Source: Solirubrobacter deserti (GTDB taxonomy: Bacteria; Actinomycetota; Thermoleophilia; Solirubrobacterales; Solirubrobacteraceae). From it: 64,000 nt of DNA. A program made the position numbers and the translations under genes. Positions 24,735 to 33,471 of the stretch are shown piece by piece. The stretch spans positions 496,001 through 560,000 of the forward strand of contig NZ_QPKJ02000001.1 of assembly GCF_003344625.1 (NCBI RefSeq), written 5' to 3'. Every line of letters starts with the position of its first letter. Positions within the stretch are counted from its first letter, which is position 1. The notes under the pieces were generated by a model. The model was not told the origin of the DNA. It saw only the letters and a program-made list of their open reading frames with translations, and ran no database searches.

Positions 24735-25371
24735 GAAGCCGTCGGGCTCGCGCCTGTTCAAGTTCGACCGCGAGCTCGGCTACCGGTTCGTCGCCGGTGC
24801 GGACGAGGCGGGGCGCGGCTGTCTGGCCGGGCCGCTGGTCGCCGCGGCGGTGCTGTTCGACTACGAGACGTTGTCGTTGTCGGACCGGCGCTCGCTGAGC
24901 GCGCTCAACGACTCCAAGCAGCACTCGGAGGAGATGCGCGAGCTGCTGTATCCGCGTGTGTTGCGGGCGGCGGTGCGCGTGTCGGTCACCTCGCGGTGCG
25001 TGCGCGGGATCGACTCGCGCGGCCTACACAAGACGAACCTGGCCGCGTTGAGCGACTGCCTGCGCCGCGTGGGCGCAGAAGACGGCATCTGCCTCTCGGA
25101 CGGGTTCCCGGTGCCGGACTGCGGGTTCGAGCAGCGCCACGTCGTCGGTGGTGACGCCACCTCGGCCGCGATCGCCGCCGCCTCGGTGATCGCCAAGGTC
25201 ACGCGCGACCGCTTCATGCGGCGGATGGAGAAGCAGTATCCGGGCTGGGAGTTCGGCACCCACGTCGGCTACTCGACCCCCGAGCACCGGGCGGCGATCG
25301 AGCGCCAGGGCGTCTCGCCGCTGCACCGCATGTCGTTTCAGTCGATGGCCTACCAGCAGCTGGCGCTCTAG
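24628..25371 (+). CDS. rnhB: Ribonuclease HII
   Basis: This enzyme removes ribonucleotides from DNA-RNA hybrids. FVAGADEAGRGCLAGPLVAAAV holds two catalytic acids (DE), LSDGFPVPD and ASVIAKVTRDRFM the others, and GYSTPEHRAAIERQGVSPLHR is the usual end. The recognisable enzyme begins near RLFKFDRELGYRF (about residue 43). The only standard start in frame is GTG 24628, 107 bp inside lepB; a CTG at 24754 directly before the conserved part is the alternative. The true N-terminus is therefore uncertain. Confidence 0.88.
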   Translation: MAPLTTAASGVQSQKSGSSAKLSRPTGRRAASASSKKPSGSRLFKFDRELGYRFVAGADEAGRGCLAGPLVAAAVLFDYETLSLSDRRSLSALNDSKQHSEEMRELLYPRVLRAAVRVSVTSRCVRGIDSRGLHKTNLAALSDCLRRVGAEDGICLSDGFPVPDCGFEQRHVVGGDATSAAIAAASVIAKVTRDRFMRRMEKQYPGWEFGTHVGYSTPEHRAAIERQGVSPLHRMSFQSMAYQQLAL

Positions 25372-25413
25372 GTACCGCGACCGCTCGAGGCTCGCCCCGG
25401 TAACTTCGGCGGG

Positions 25414-26745
25414 GTGCTGGTCGGGCTGGTCTTGGCGGGAGCGTTGTTCGCGGCGGCGCCCGCTGGCGCGCAGAGCGTCGAGGCGTTGGAGGCGCGCGAG
25501 CTCGGTGAGGGCGGGCCGGTGCTCGACGCGGGCACCGTCGTCTGGAGCCGTGGCGAGGGCGGTGACGGCGTGCGTGTGTCCGCGCGGGCCGCGGCCGGCG
25601 GGCCGGTTGCCCATCTCGGGCGTGCGTCGTCGGGTGCGGCCTCGGCCGGCTCCTGGCGGCTGGCCGCGGGTGCCGGGCGGGTCGGGCTGCGCGTCGTGTC
25701 GGGCCGGGGTGGCGTGGGCGCGCTGCTCAGCGCGCCGTTCGGCGGCGCGCCGCTGCGCCGCTCGGTCCCGCGGGGCGCGACCATGGCGGCCGACCGCGAC
25801 TTCTGGGCCTGGTCGGGCGGCTATGTGACGTTGGAGCGGTCGGGCCCCGCGCTCGGCGCGGTGGTGACGGGCGCCGACGGCTCGGTGCGCCGCCTGGCGC
25901 TGCCCGCGGGCGCGCGGGTGCGGACGCTGGCCGTGGCGGGCTCCCTCGCGGCCGTGTCCGTGGGGCAAGCGGTGGTCGTGTTCGATCTCGCGACGGGCGC
26001 CGAGGTGCGCCGGGTCGCGCTGGACGCGATGAGCGTCGGCTCGTTGTCGGTGGACCCGAGCGGCGCGCTGGCCGCGACGGGCGAGAGCGAGTACGGGGTC
26101 GACGTGCTGGCCTGGGCGCCCGTGGGCGCCGGCGCGTTCGAGGTCGTGACCACCGGTGGAGACTTCGGGCTCGTGTCGCTGGCGGGCGGGCGGATCGCCT
26201 ACGTCGCCTCGCGTGGCCTCGACGAGGGCGCCCGCGCGGTCGTCGTCGAGCCGCGGCCCGGCTCGGAGAACCCGACCGTGCTGTTCCGCGGCCCCCCGGC
26301 GTTCCAGATCGAGACGCTCGACTTCAACGGCTCCCACGTCGCCTGGTCCTCACAGGCCTGCCAGTTCCTGTCGTTGGCTGCGCCCGCCGCCTCGGGCGTG
26401 ACGGTCCCGGCGGGTCCCTGCGCGCGCTCCGACGTCGCCGTCACCGTCTACAGCACGCCCACCCTCGGCCACCGCAACCCGAGCCTGCCCGTCATCATCC
26501 GCTGCCTCACCGCCCCGACCGCCGGGTGCCGGGTCGATGTCCGCGCCTACGAGATCGGCCGGTCCGGAAGCCGGTTGGGGCGCGCCCGCGCCACCGTCCC
26601 GCGCGGTGCCCGCCGCACGGTCCGCGTCCCGATCGGCGCCCGCGCCGCGGCCCGCCTCCGCCGCGCCGACATCGAAGGCGGCGCCTACTACGTCATCCGC
26701 ACCATCGACCCCGACGGGCGCACCCGCCAGGTCGGCCCGCTCTAG
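25414..26745 (+). CDS. Exported beta-rich hypothetical protein
   Basis: This is a 443-residue protein. A GTG start 7 bases after a TAACTT box begins a signal peptide (MLVGLVLAGALFAAAPAGAQS). The rest is repetitive short strands rich in Gly, Val and Ala (for example VVFDLATGAEVRRVALDAMSV, then VGSLSVDPSGALAA), resembling a seven-bladed propeller of WD/PQQ style, with two to four cysteines near residues 315-370. No enzymatic motif was seen, and I do not recognise a named family. Confidence 0.7.
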   Translation: MLVGLVLAGALFAAAPAGAQSVEALEARELGEGGPVLDAGTVVWSRGEGGDGVRVSARAAAGGPVAHLGRASSGAASAGSWRLAAGAGRVGLRVVSGRGGVGALLSAPFGGAPLRRSVPRGATMAADRDFWAWSGGYVTLERSGPALGAVVTGADGSVRRLALPAGARVRTLAVAGSLAAVSVGQAVVVFDLATGAEVRRVALDAMSVGSLSVDPSGALAATGESEYGVDVLAWAPVGAGAFEVVTTGGDFGLVSLAGGRIAYVASRGLDEGARAVVVEPRPGSENPTVLFRGPPAFQIETLDFNGSHVAWSSQACQFLSLAAPAASGVTVPAGPCARSDVAVTVYSTPTLGHRNPSLPVIIRCLTAPTAGCRVDVRAYEIGRSGSRLGRARATVPRGARRTVRVPIGARAAARLRRADIEGGAYYVIRTIDPDGRTRQVGPL

Positions 26746-26794
26746 CCGCGCACGCGGCGCGCCTCGTCGCGCCCCGGCGTGGTTTCCTCTTGCC

Positions 26795-27481
26795 ATGGCC
26801 ACGTTCGTCTTCGTTCACGGTGCCTGGCACGGCGGCTGGTGCTGGCGCGATGTCGCCACCGAGCTCGCCTTCGCCGGTCATGACGTGCTCACGCCGACGC
26901 TGTCCGGCCTCGCCGAGCGTCGTTCGATGGCCGCCTCCGCGACGCTGGACGGGCACGTCGAGGAACTCGCCGGCCTGCTCTACTTCGCCGACCTGCGTGA
27001 GGTCGTGCTCGTGGGCCACTCCTATGGGGGCATGGTGGTCACCGGCGCGGCCGCGCGCGCGCACGCGCGGATCGCGCGGCTGGTCTTCCTCGACGCGTTC
27101 GTGCCCGAAGACGGCCAGTCGTTCTTCGACCTGCTGCTGCCGGCGCGGCGCAAGGCCTACGACGAGGCGACGTCCGGCGGAGTCGTCGTTCCGCCCTCAC
27201 CGGAGGTCTTCGGCGTCGTGGGTGAGCGCGCCGACTGGGTCTCGGACCGCCTCACGCCCCACCCGCTCGCGACGCTGACGCAGCCGCTTCCCGCACCCTC
27301 GTCTCCGCCCCTGGCGCGACAGTACGTGCGCTGCACGCAGGGCCCGCTCACGGCCAGCTTCTCCGGCTTCGCCACGCGCCTGCGCGACACCGCGGGCTGG
27401 GATGTCGTCGACTTCGACGCGCCCCACGACGCGATGGTCACGCACCCCACCGATCTCGCCGCGCTGCTCGCCGTCGCGTAA
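26795..27481 (+). CDS. Alpha/beta hydrolase
   Basis: This is a 228-residue enzyme of the esterase/salicylate-esterase-like group. FVFVHGAWHGGWCWRDV gives the oxyanion strand, VLVGHSYGGMVV the nucleophile elbow (Ser in GHSYG), FLDAFVPEDGQS follows, and DAPHDAMVTHP supplies the catalytic His. It is similar in layout to plant methyl-salicylate esterases and EstC-like bacterial enzymes; the substrate is unknown. ATG 26795 is chosen because the upstream frame is out-of-frame sequence of the preceding gene. Confidence 0.85.
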   Translation: MATFVFVHGAWHGGWCWRDVATELAFAGHDVLTPTLSGLAERRSMAASATLDGHVEELAGLLYFADLREVVLVGHSYGGMVVTGAAARAHARIARLVFLDAFVPEDGQSFFDLLLPARRKAYDEATSGGVVVPPSPEVFGVVGERADWVSDRLTPHPLATLTQPLPAPSSPPLARQYVRCTQGPLTASFSGFATRLRDTAGWDVVDFDAPHDAMVTHPTDLAALLAVA

Positions 27482-27515
27482 TTCCGGCACAAAGAATTCG
27501 CACTTCCGGCACAAA
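27482..27515 (+). repeat. Two direct 12-bp repeats, 22-bp period, upstream of yraN
   Basis: TTCCGGCACAAA occurs at 27482-27493 and again at 27504-27515. Start-to-start distance is 22 bp, two helical turns, so two protein copies would bind the same face. The repeats lie just upstream of the -10-like TAGCGT (27547-27552) of the yraN-comM-dprA operon. Confidence 0.6.
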
Positions 27516-27560
27516 CACGCCGTAGCGCTGTTGCAGGGGTCGGCCATAGCGTCGCGCCCC

Positions 27561-27926
27561 ATGACCGACGTCCGGCATACGGCGGGCCAGCAAGGCGAGG
27601 ATCTCGCCGCGCAGCACTTCGAGCGTCTCGGGTTCGAGGTGCTCGCCCGCAACCATCGCACCCGCTTCGGCGAGCTGGACCTCGTCGCCTATGACGGCTC
27701 GACGCTCGTCTTCGTCGAGGTCAAGACCCGCCGCTCCGATGACCGCGAACCGTGGGAGAACCTGCACTTCGTCAAGCGCTCGAAGGTGCGCCGGATGGCG
27801 ATCGCGTGGCTCACCGAGGCGCCGGGCCGCCCGTTCGGCGCGGCGTTGCGCTTCGACGGCGTCGCGGTCCTGCTCGACTCGCGCGGCGAGCTCATCCGGC
27901 TCGACCATCTGGAGGCGGCGTTCTGA
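27561..27926 (+). CDS. yraN: YraN/UPF0102 family endonuclease-like protein
   Basis: This is a 121-residue protein of UPF0102. The GELDLVAYDGSTLVFVEVKTRR segment carries the nuclease-type D and E-x-K residues of a Holliday-junction-resolvase-like fold, and GQQGEDLAAQHFERLGFEVLARN is the typical N-terminus. The family's biological role is poorly defined. TAGCGT lies 8 bases before ATG 27561. It overlaps comM by 1 base (TGATG), forming an operon. Confidence 0.9.
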   Translation: MTDVRHTAGQQGEDLAAQHFERLGFEVLARNHRTRFGELDLVAYDGSTLVFVEVKTRRSDDREPWENLHFVKRSKVRRMAIAWLTEAPGRPFGAALRFDGVAVLLDSRGELIRLDHLEAAF

Positions 27927-29440
27927 TGCTCGCCCGGGTGACCACCTTCGCGGTCGAGGGCGTGGACGCGCGGCGCGTCTGGGTCGAGGCCGACATCCGG
28001 CTCGGCCTGCCGGCGTTCACCGTCGTCGGGCTCGCGGACAAGGCCGTGCGCGAGGCCCGCGAGCGCGTGCGGGCGGCGCTCGTGAACTCGGGCTACGAGT
28101 TCCCGCTGCGGCGCATCACGGTCAACCTCGCGCCGGCGTACCTGCGCAAGGTCGGGCCGGCGTTCGACCTGCCGCTGGCGGTCGCGGTGCTCGTCGCGTC
28201 CGGGCAGCTCGAGGCCGAGCGGGTCGAGTCGTGCGCGATCGTCGGCGAGCTCTCCCTGACCGGCGAGGTGCGCCCGGTCCGCGGCGCGCTCGCCGTCGCG
28301 GAGGGCACGCGCCGGCACGAGCTGCGCAGGCTCGTCCTGCCGCTGTCGCGGGCGCGCGAGGCGGCGCTCGTGCCGGACATCGAGGTGATCGGCGTCGAGT
28401 CGCTGAGCGAGCTCGTCGCGACGCTGCGCGGCGAGGAAGCGCCGCCCGGCCTGCCGAACGAGGTCCCCGACGCCGCCGAGGACGTCCCCGACCTCGCCGA
28501 CGTGCGCGGCCACAACGCGCTCATCCTCGGGCTCGAGGTCGCGGCGGCGGGCGGCCACAACCTGTTCCTTCAGGGCCCGCCGGGCACGGGCAAGACGATG
28601 ATCGCCCGCCGGCTGCCGTCCATTCTCCCGCCGCTGAGCCCGGACGAGGCGATCGAGGTCACCCGCATCCAGTCGATCGCGGGCCTGCGCGGGAGCGCCG
28701 GACTGGTCACCGAGCGCCCGTTCCGCGCGCCCCACCACACGATCTCCGCGGCCGGCCTGGTCGGCGGCTCCAACCCGCCCCAGCCCGGCGAGGCGACGTT
28801 GGCACATCGTGGAGTGCTGTTCCTGGACGAGCTGAGCGAGTTCGCCCGGCCGAGCCTGGAAGCACTGCGCCAGCCGCTCGAGGACGGCCACGTCACGATC
28901 GTCCGCGGCCAGCAGGTCATGGCGTTCCCGACGCGCTTCATGCTCGTCGCGGCCTCCAACCCGTGCCCGTGCGGCCTCGGCGGCTCGCGCTGCACGTGCA
29001 CCCAGGCCGACCTCGCTCGCCACCGCCGCCGCCTCTCGGGCCCGCTGCTGGACCGCATAGACATCCTCATGCGCGTCGAACGCCCACCGTCGGAGGCGCT
29101 GCGCCGCCAGGCCGCGCCGCCCTCGGCGACCGTGCGCGAGCGCGTCGTCGCCGCGCGCGCACGCCAGGAGCACCGCCTCGCCAACCACCCCGAGGCCTGC
29201 AACGCCCAGCTGACCTCGCGCCAGATCCGCGAGCTCGGCCAGATCACGCCGAGCGCCCTGCGCCTGCTCGCCGAGCTCTACGACCGCCACTCGCTCTCGG
29301 CCCGCGGCCATACACGCATCCTGCGCGTCGCGCGCACGGTCGCCGACCTCGACGCCTCCGACATCGTCGGTCCGGAGCACGTCAGCATCGCCGGAAGCCT
29401 CCGCCTCGACGACCACCTACCGCTCGCGGAGGCCGCATGA
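27926..29440 (+). CDS. comM: YifB/ComM family Mg-chelatase-like AAA ATPase
   Basis: This is a 504-residue protein. The N-terminal ChlI-like domain (TFAVEGVDARRVWVEADI, GLPAFTVVGLADKAVREARER) leads to Walker A GPPGTGKTMIARRL near 215, Walker B LFLDELSEF near 300, and a Cys cluster SNPCPCGLGGSRCTC near 350 typical of the C-terminal half. ComM is a hexameric helicase that promotes branch migration during integration of transforming DNA. The context with dprA supports a role in DNA uptake or recombination. Confidence 0.93.
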   Translation: MLARVTTFAVEGVDARRVWVEADIRLGLPAFTVVGLADKAVREARERVRAALVNSGYEFPLRRITVNLAPAYLRKVGPAFDLPLAVAVLVASGQLEAERVESCAIVGELSLTGEVRPVRGALAVAEGTRRHELRRLVLPLSRAREAALVPDIEVIGVESLSELVATLRGEEAPPGLPNEVPDAAEDVPDLADVRGHNALILGLEVAAAGGHNLFLQGPPGTGKTMIARRLPSILPPLSPDEAIEVTRIQSIAGLRGSAGLVTERPFRAPHHTISAAGLVGGSNPPQPGEATLAHRGVLFLDELSEFARPSLEALRQPLEDGHVTIVRGQQVMAFPTRFMLVAASNPCPCGLGGSRCTCTQADLARHRRRLSGPLLDRIDILMRVERPPSEALRRQAAPPSATVRERVVAARARQEHRLANHPEACNAQLTSRQIRELGQITPSALRLLAELYDRHSLSARGHTRILRVARTVADLDASDIVGPEHVSIAGSLRLDDHLPLAEAA

Positions 29441-29619
29441 GCGCCACCGTGACGACGCTCCGGTGGGGGGTGACGCGGCCACGAGCGAGCGCAGCAGCCC
29501 CGGTGCTGCGCCACGAAGCGGCGCCACGGCCGCGGCCACATCGCGGGCGGCGCGGCGTCTCCGGACCGCCGCGGCAGCCGCGTCGGGCCAGCCGGCGTCG
29601 CCGGGAGGCGCGGTCATGA
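29437..29619 (+). CDS. Small Arg-rich ORF bridging comM and dprA
   Basis: This is a 60-codon frame. Its ATG overlaps the comM stop (ATGA) and its TGA overlaps the dprA ATG (ATGA). The peptide is basic, with about a quarter Arg and many Pro and Ala (start MSATVTTLRWGVTRPRAS, end SRRRREARS). No family recognised. The double overlap suggests translation through the junction, but composition alone could also come from unselected GC-rich DNA. Confidence 0.4.
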   Translation: MSATVTTLRWGVTRPRASAAAPVLRHEAAPRPRPHRGRRGVSGPPRQPRRASRRRREARS

Positions 29620-30701
29620 CCGCGTGCGACGTGTGCCTGCGGCGGACGGGGCTGATCGCCGCGATCGCCGGCCGGCTGCAGATCGAGTTCAAGCAGCGCA
29701 GTGCGCCCGGGCGGGTGCTCGCGCTCAGCGACGAGGCGCTGATCGAGGTCGGCGCCTCCGAGGACATCGCGCGCCGCTACGCCGAGTTCGATGCGCCCGC
29801 GGCCCGCGCGCGGGCGACCGCCGCCGGGCTGGTCACCGTGTGCCGCTGCCGCGACGAGTACCCGGAGCGGCTCCGTGACCTCGCGGACCCGCCGGCCGTC
29901 CTCCACATCCTCGGCGACCCGGCGGTGCTCAAGGACACGGACGGCGTCGGCGTGGTGGGCGCGCGACGCGCGTCGACCTACGGGATCGATGTCGCCCGCG
30001 CGCTGGGGCGCGGGCTCTCCGCGGCGGAGGTCACCGTCGTCTCCGGGCTCGCGATGGGCATCGACTCCGCCGCCCACGCCGGCGCGCTCGAAGGCCCCGG
30101 GCGCACGATCGGCGTGCTCGCCGCGAGCGCCCACATCCCGTACCCGCCGCGCGGGCGCCTCCTGCACACAGCGGTGGCCGAGCGCGGCGCGGTGATCTCG
30201 GAGATGCCGCCGGGGGCGAGCGCGCACCGCTGGTGCTTCGTCGCGCGCAACCGCATCATCGCCGCGCTGTCGGCCGCGACCGTCGTCGTCCAGGCCACCG
30301 AGCGCTCCGGCTCGCTCACCACCGCCGACTTCGCGAACGAGCTCGGCCGCGCGGTCGGCGCGGTGCCCGGCATGGTCACGTCCCGCCTCTCGGGCGGAAC
30401 GCACTCGCTCATCCAGGCGGGCGCGCCGCTGATCCGTCACGCCGAGGACGCGCTCGAACTCCTCGCCGGAGCGACGGGCCGCGTGTTCACCGCTCCGCCG
30501 GAGCAGCGCGTCGCGCCGCGGCCGGAACTCGAGCCGCGGGTTGCCGCGCTGCTCGCGGCGGTCGAGGACGGCCACGGCACGCTGTCCGAGCTGGCCGAGA
30601 CGACGGAGGAGGCCCGCTTCGCGCTCGCGGGCCTCGCCGAGCTCGAACGCCTCGGCCTGGTCCGCCGCGGCTTCGCCGGCCGCTGGGAGCGAGCGGCGTG
30701 A
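29616..30701 (+). CDS. dprA: DNA processing protein DprA
   Basis: This is a 361-residue protein that loads RecA on incoming single-stranded DNA in transformation. The Rossmann-like core is clear: VVGARRASTYGIDVA, VVSGLAMGIDSAAHAGAL, GVLAASAHIPYPP, RNRIIAALSAATVVVQA and GSLTTADFANELGR. The C-terminal 60 residues form the winged-helix DML1-like domain. The usual GTGLD motif is replaced by AASAH. GGGAGG at 29603-29608 lies 7 bases before ATG 29616, which decides the start over a longer upstream frame. Confidence 0.92.
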   Translation: MTACDVCLRRTGLIAAIAGRLQIEFKQRSAPGRVLALSDEALIEVGASEDIARRYAEFDAPAARARATAAGLVTVCRCRDEYPERLRDLADPPAVLHILGDPAVLKDTDGVGVVGARRASTYGIDVARALGRGLSAAEVTVVSGLAMGIDSAAHAGALEGPGRTIGVLAASAHIPYPPRGRLLHTAVAERGAVISEMPPGASAHRWCFVARNRIIAALSAATVVVQATERSGSLTTADFANELGRAVGAVPGMVTSRLSGGTHSLIQAGAPLIRHAEDALELLAGATGRVFTAPPEQRVAPRPELEPRVAALLAAVEDGHGTLSELAETTEEARFALAGLAELERLGLVRRGFAGRWERAA

Positions 30702-30725
30702 GCGTCACGCCCGCGCGAAGGGGCC

Positions 30726-30766
30726 ATCGGTCAGTTGACCCCGCATACGGGGGTCAAGTGACCGAT
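30726..30766. terminator. Strong hairpin between convergent dprA and ATP-grasp genes
   Basis: The arms ATCGGTCAGTTGACCCC (30726-30742) and GGGGTCAAGTGACCGAT (30750-30766) pair over 17 positions with a single G-G mismatch and a 7-base loop. Each arm also contains a small palindrome of the form GGTCA-N2-TGACC. Its place 25 bp after dprA and before the end of the convergent gene suggests a bidirectional terminator. Confidence 0.65.
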
Positions 30767-30805
30767 CGTCACGGTTGTGCCGCGCGAGCGAGCTGGTCCG
30801 CGCCG

Positions 30806-32239
30806 CTACGGCAGGACCCAGGTGTCCTTCGCGCCGCCGTTCTGCGACGAGTTGACGACCAGCGCGCCCTCGGAGCGCGCCACGCGCGTCAACCCGCCCG
30901 GCAGCACGCGCGGGTTGCAGCCCTCGCCCAGGAAGACGAACGGCCGCAGGTCGATGTGCCGCGGCGCCAGTCCGCCGCCGTCAACCACGGTCGGGTGGGT
31001 GGAGAGCATGATCATGCGCTGGGCGATCCAGGCGCTCGGGTCGGCGAGCACGGCTTTGCGGGTGGCTTCGATCTCGGCGGGCGACGAGCGCGGCGCGATC
31101 AGCACGCCCACGCCGCCGTGGCCCGCACGCGGCTTCAACACCAGCTGGTCGAAGACGTCGAGCGCCTCCTCGAGCTGCGCGGGCTGGGAGAGGTCGTAGG
31201 TCGGGACCGACCGCAGGATCGGCTCCTCCTCGACGTAGAAGCGGATCATGTCCTCGACGTAGGCGTGCGTGAGCTTGTCGTCGGCGACGCCCGTGCCGTA
31301 CTGGTTCACGAGGCCCAGGCGACCCGCGCGCACGGCCGGGAGCAACATGCGCGCGAGGTCGGAGTCCACGCGGTCGGCGTTCGTGCGGCGATAGAGGACG
31401 TCGATCCGCCGCGCCTCGCGCAGGCCACGCGGCTTCAGCCACACGCAGTCGTCCTCGCGCACCTCGAGCTCGTGCGGCTCCACGAGCGGGATGCCGAGCT
31501 GGCGGGAGAGCCAGCCGTGCTCCCAATAGGCCGAATTGCGCTCGCCGTCGGTGAGCAGCGCGGCGACCGGGGCCCGCCGCCCACGGGCGGACGATGGGGC
31601 GACCGCGCGCAGCGTGTCGGCCAGCAGGTCGATCTCGCCGTCGAGGGGACGCGGCGTTGCGTCGGGCGGAACGTCGATGTGCTCGAGCAGCGCTCGGCGC
31701 GTCGCGTGCAGGTACGCGAACCCGGAAGGCGTGCGGACGTTGTCCTCCAGGACCAGCCAGGACCCGTCGCAGTCACGGACCAGGTCCAGACCGGCGACAC
31801 CGATCCAGACGTTGCCGGGCGGCCGCACCCCGCGCATCTCGGGTTCGAAGTAATCGGCGGACTCCAGTACCCAGGCGGGGACGACGCCCTCGGACACGAT
31901 CCGCTGCTCGCCGTACACGTCCGCGACGAACGCGTTCAGCGCGCGCACGCGCTGCGCGAGCCCGCGCTTGACCGGCTCCCATTCGCTCGCCGTGATCACG
32001 CGCGGGACGGGGTCGACGTAGAACTCCAGGTCGCCTTCGACCGACGAGAAGCGAACGCCGGCGCGCCGCAGGGTCCGCGACACGCGGCCCGGCAGTTCCG
32101 CGGGCTCCGCGCGCAGAACCGCCTCCAGCCCCGCACGGTACGCCGCGCGCACCGCGCCGTCCTGCGTGAACGCCTCGTCGTAGCAGCCCTCGACGGCGGG
32201 ATAGGCGGAGAGCAGCTCGTCGGCGGGCATCGAGGCCAT
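30806..32239 (-). CDS. Circularly permuted ATP-grasp type 2 protein
   Basis: This is a 477-residue member of the family formerly split as DUF404/DUF407. Typical segments are YDEAFTQDGAVRAAYRAGL, EFYVDPVPRVITASEWE, WLVLEDNVRTPSGFAY, NQYGTGVADDKLTHAYVEDMI and LVLKPRAGHGGVGV. It is a predicted peptide-ligase-like ATP enzyme. In most genomes it sits with an alpha-E protein and a transglutaminase-like protease; neither is next to it here. ATG 32239 is taken; a GTG three codons upstream is possible. Confidence 0.87.
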   Translation of the reverse strand: MASMPADELLSAYPAVEGCYDEAFTQDGAVRAAYRAGLEAVLRAEPAELPGRVSRTLRRAGVRFSSVEGDLEFYVDPVPRVITASEWEPVKRGLAQRVRALNAFVADVYGEQRIVSEGVVPAWVLESADYFEPEMRGVRPPGNVWIGVAGLDLVRDCDGSWLVLEDNVRTPSGFAYLHATRRALLEHIDVPPDATPRPLDGEIDLLADTLRAVAPSSARGRRAPVAALLTDGERNSAYWEHGWLSRQLGIPLVEPHELEVREDDCVWLKPRGLREARRIDVLYRRTNADRVDSDLARMLLPAVRAGRLGLVNQYGTGVADDKLTHAYVEDMIRFYVEEEPILRSVPTYDLSQPAQLEEALDVFDQLVLKPRAGHGGVGVLIAPRSSPAEIEATRKAVLADPSAWIAQRMIMLSTHPTVVDGGGLAPRHIDLRPFVFLGEGCNPRVLPGGLTRVARSEGALVVNSSQNGGAKDTWVLP

Positions 32240-32309
32240 CAGACGCACCAGCCTGACAGAACGTCAACCCGCGGACCCCCTACACGCGGGCCAAACGCGA
32301 TCAACCGCC

Positions 32310-32315
32310 TAACCT
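32310..32315 (+). promoter_or_regulatory. thiD: Putative -10 element of thiD
   Basis: TAACCT lies 7 bases before the thiD ATG, implying a leaderless mRNA and leaving no room for a TPP riboswitch. A 6-bp inverted repeat, CCCGCG with CGCGGG (32268-32290), lies just upstream. Confidence 0.4.
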
Positions 32316-32322
32316 GAGCGCG

Positions 32323-33201
<879 letters not shown>

Positions 33202-33213
33202 CATAATGCGCGC

Positions 33214-33465
33214 ATGAAGTTCCTGCGGATGCGTCCGGGCTATGGCGAGCAGCTGATCGCCGAGGGGGATCCGAACCTCCTCGAGGACGAGCAGCGGCTC
33301 GTGGAGGAGTTCCGGAAGCAGCTGGAGCTGGGCATGTGGGCCGCGATCCCGGTGCAGACCGAAAGCGGCCGCAGGGAGGCCGAGATGGTCCGGGACTTCG
33401 CCGAGGTCCCGCGCGACGCCGGCCGCGTCATCTTCTTCCCGCGCGCGGCGGGCGGAGCGCGCTGA
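33214..33465 (+). CDS. Small hypothetical protein
   Basis: This is an 83-residue protein of unknown function. It is mixed charged and helical in the first half (EDEQRLVEEFRKQLELGMWAAIPVQTE), ending with DAGRVIFFPRAAGG. No motif recognised. It lies 12 bp after thiD and 6 bp before the next gene, so likely in the same transcript, though a TAATGC box precedes its ATG. Confidence 0.6.
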   Translation: MKFLRMRPGYGEQLIAEGDPNLLEDEQRLVEEFRKQLELGMWAAIPVQTESGRREAEMVRDFAEVPRDAGRVIFFPRAAGGAR

Positions 33466-33471
33466 CCCGCC

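Noticed and set aside
26745..26760. GCCGCG-CA-CGCGGC after the exported protein gene as a terminator
   Set aside because: The loop would be two bases and the realistic stem only four pairs; too weak to claim.
32240..32322. TPP riboswitch before thiD
   Set aside because: The gap is about 80 bases, the conserved CUGAGA and thi-box elements are not found, and a -10 box lies 7 bases before the start.
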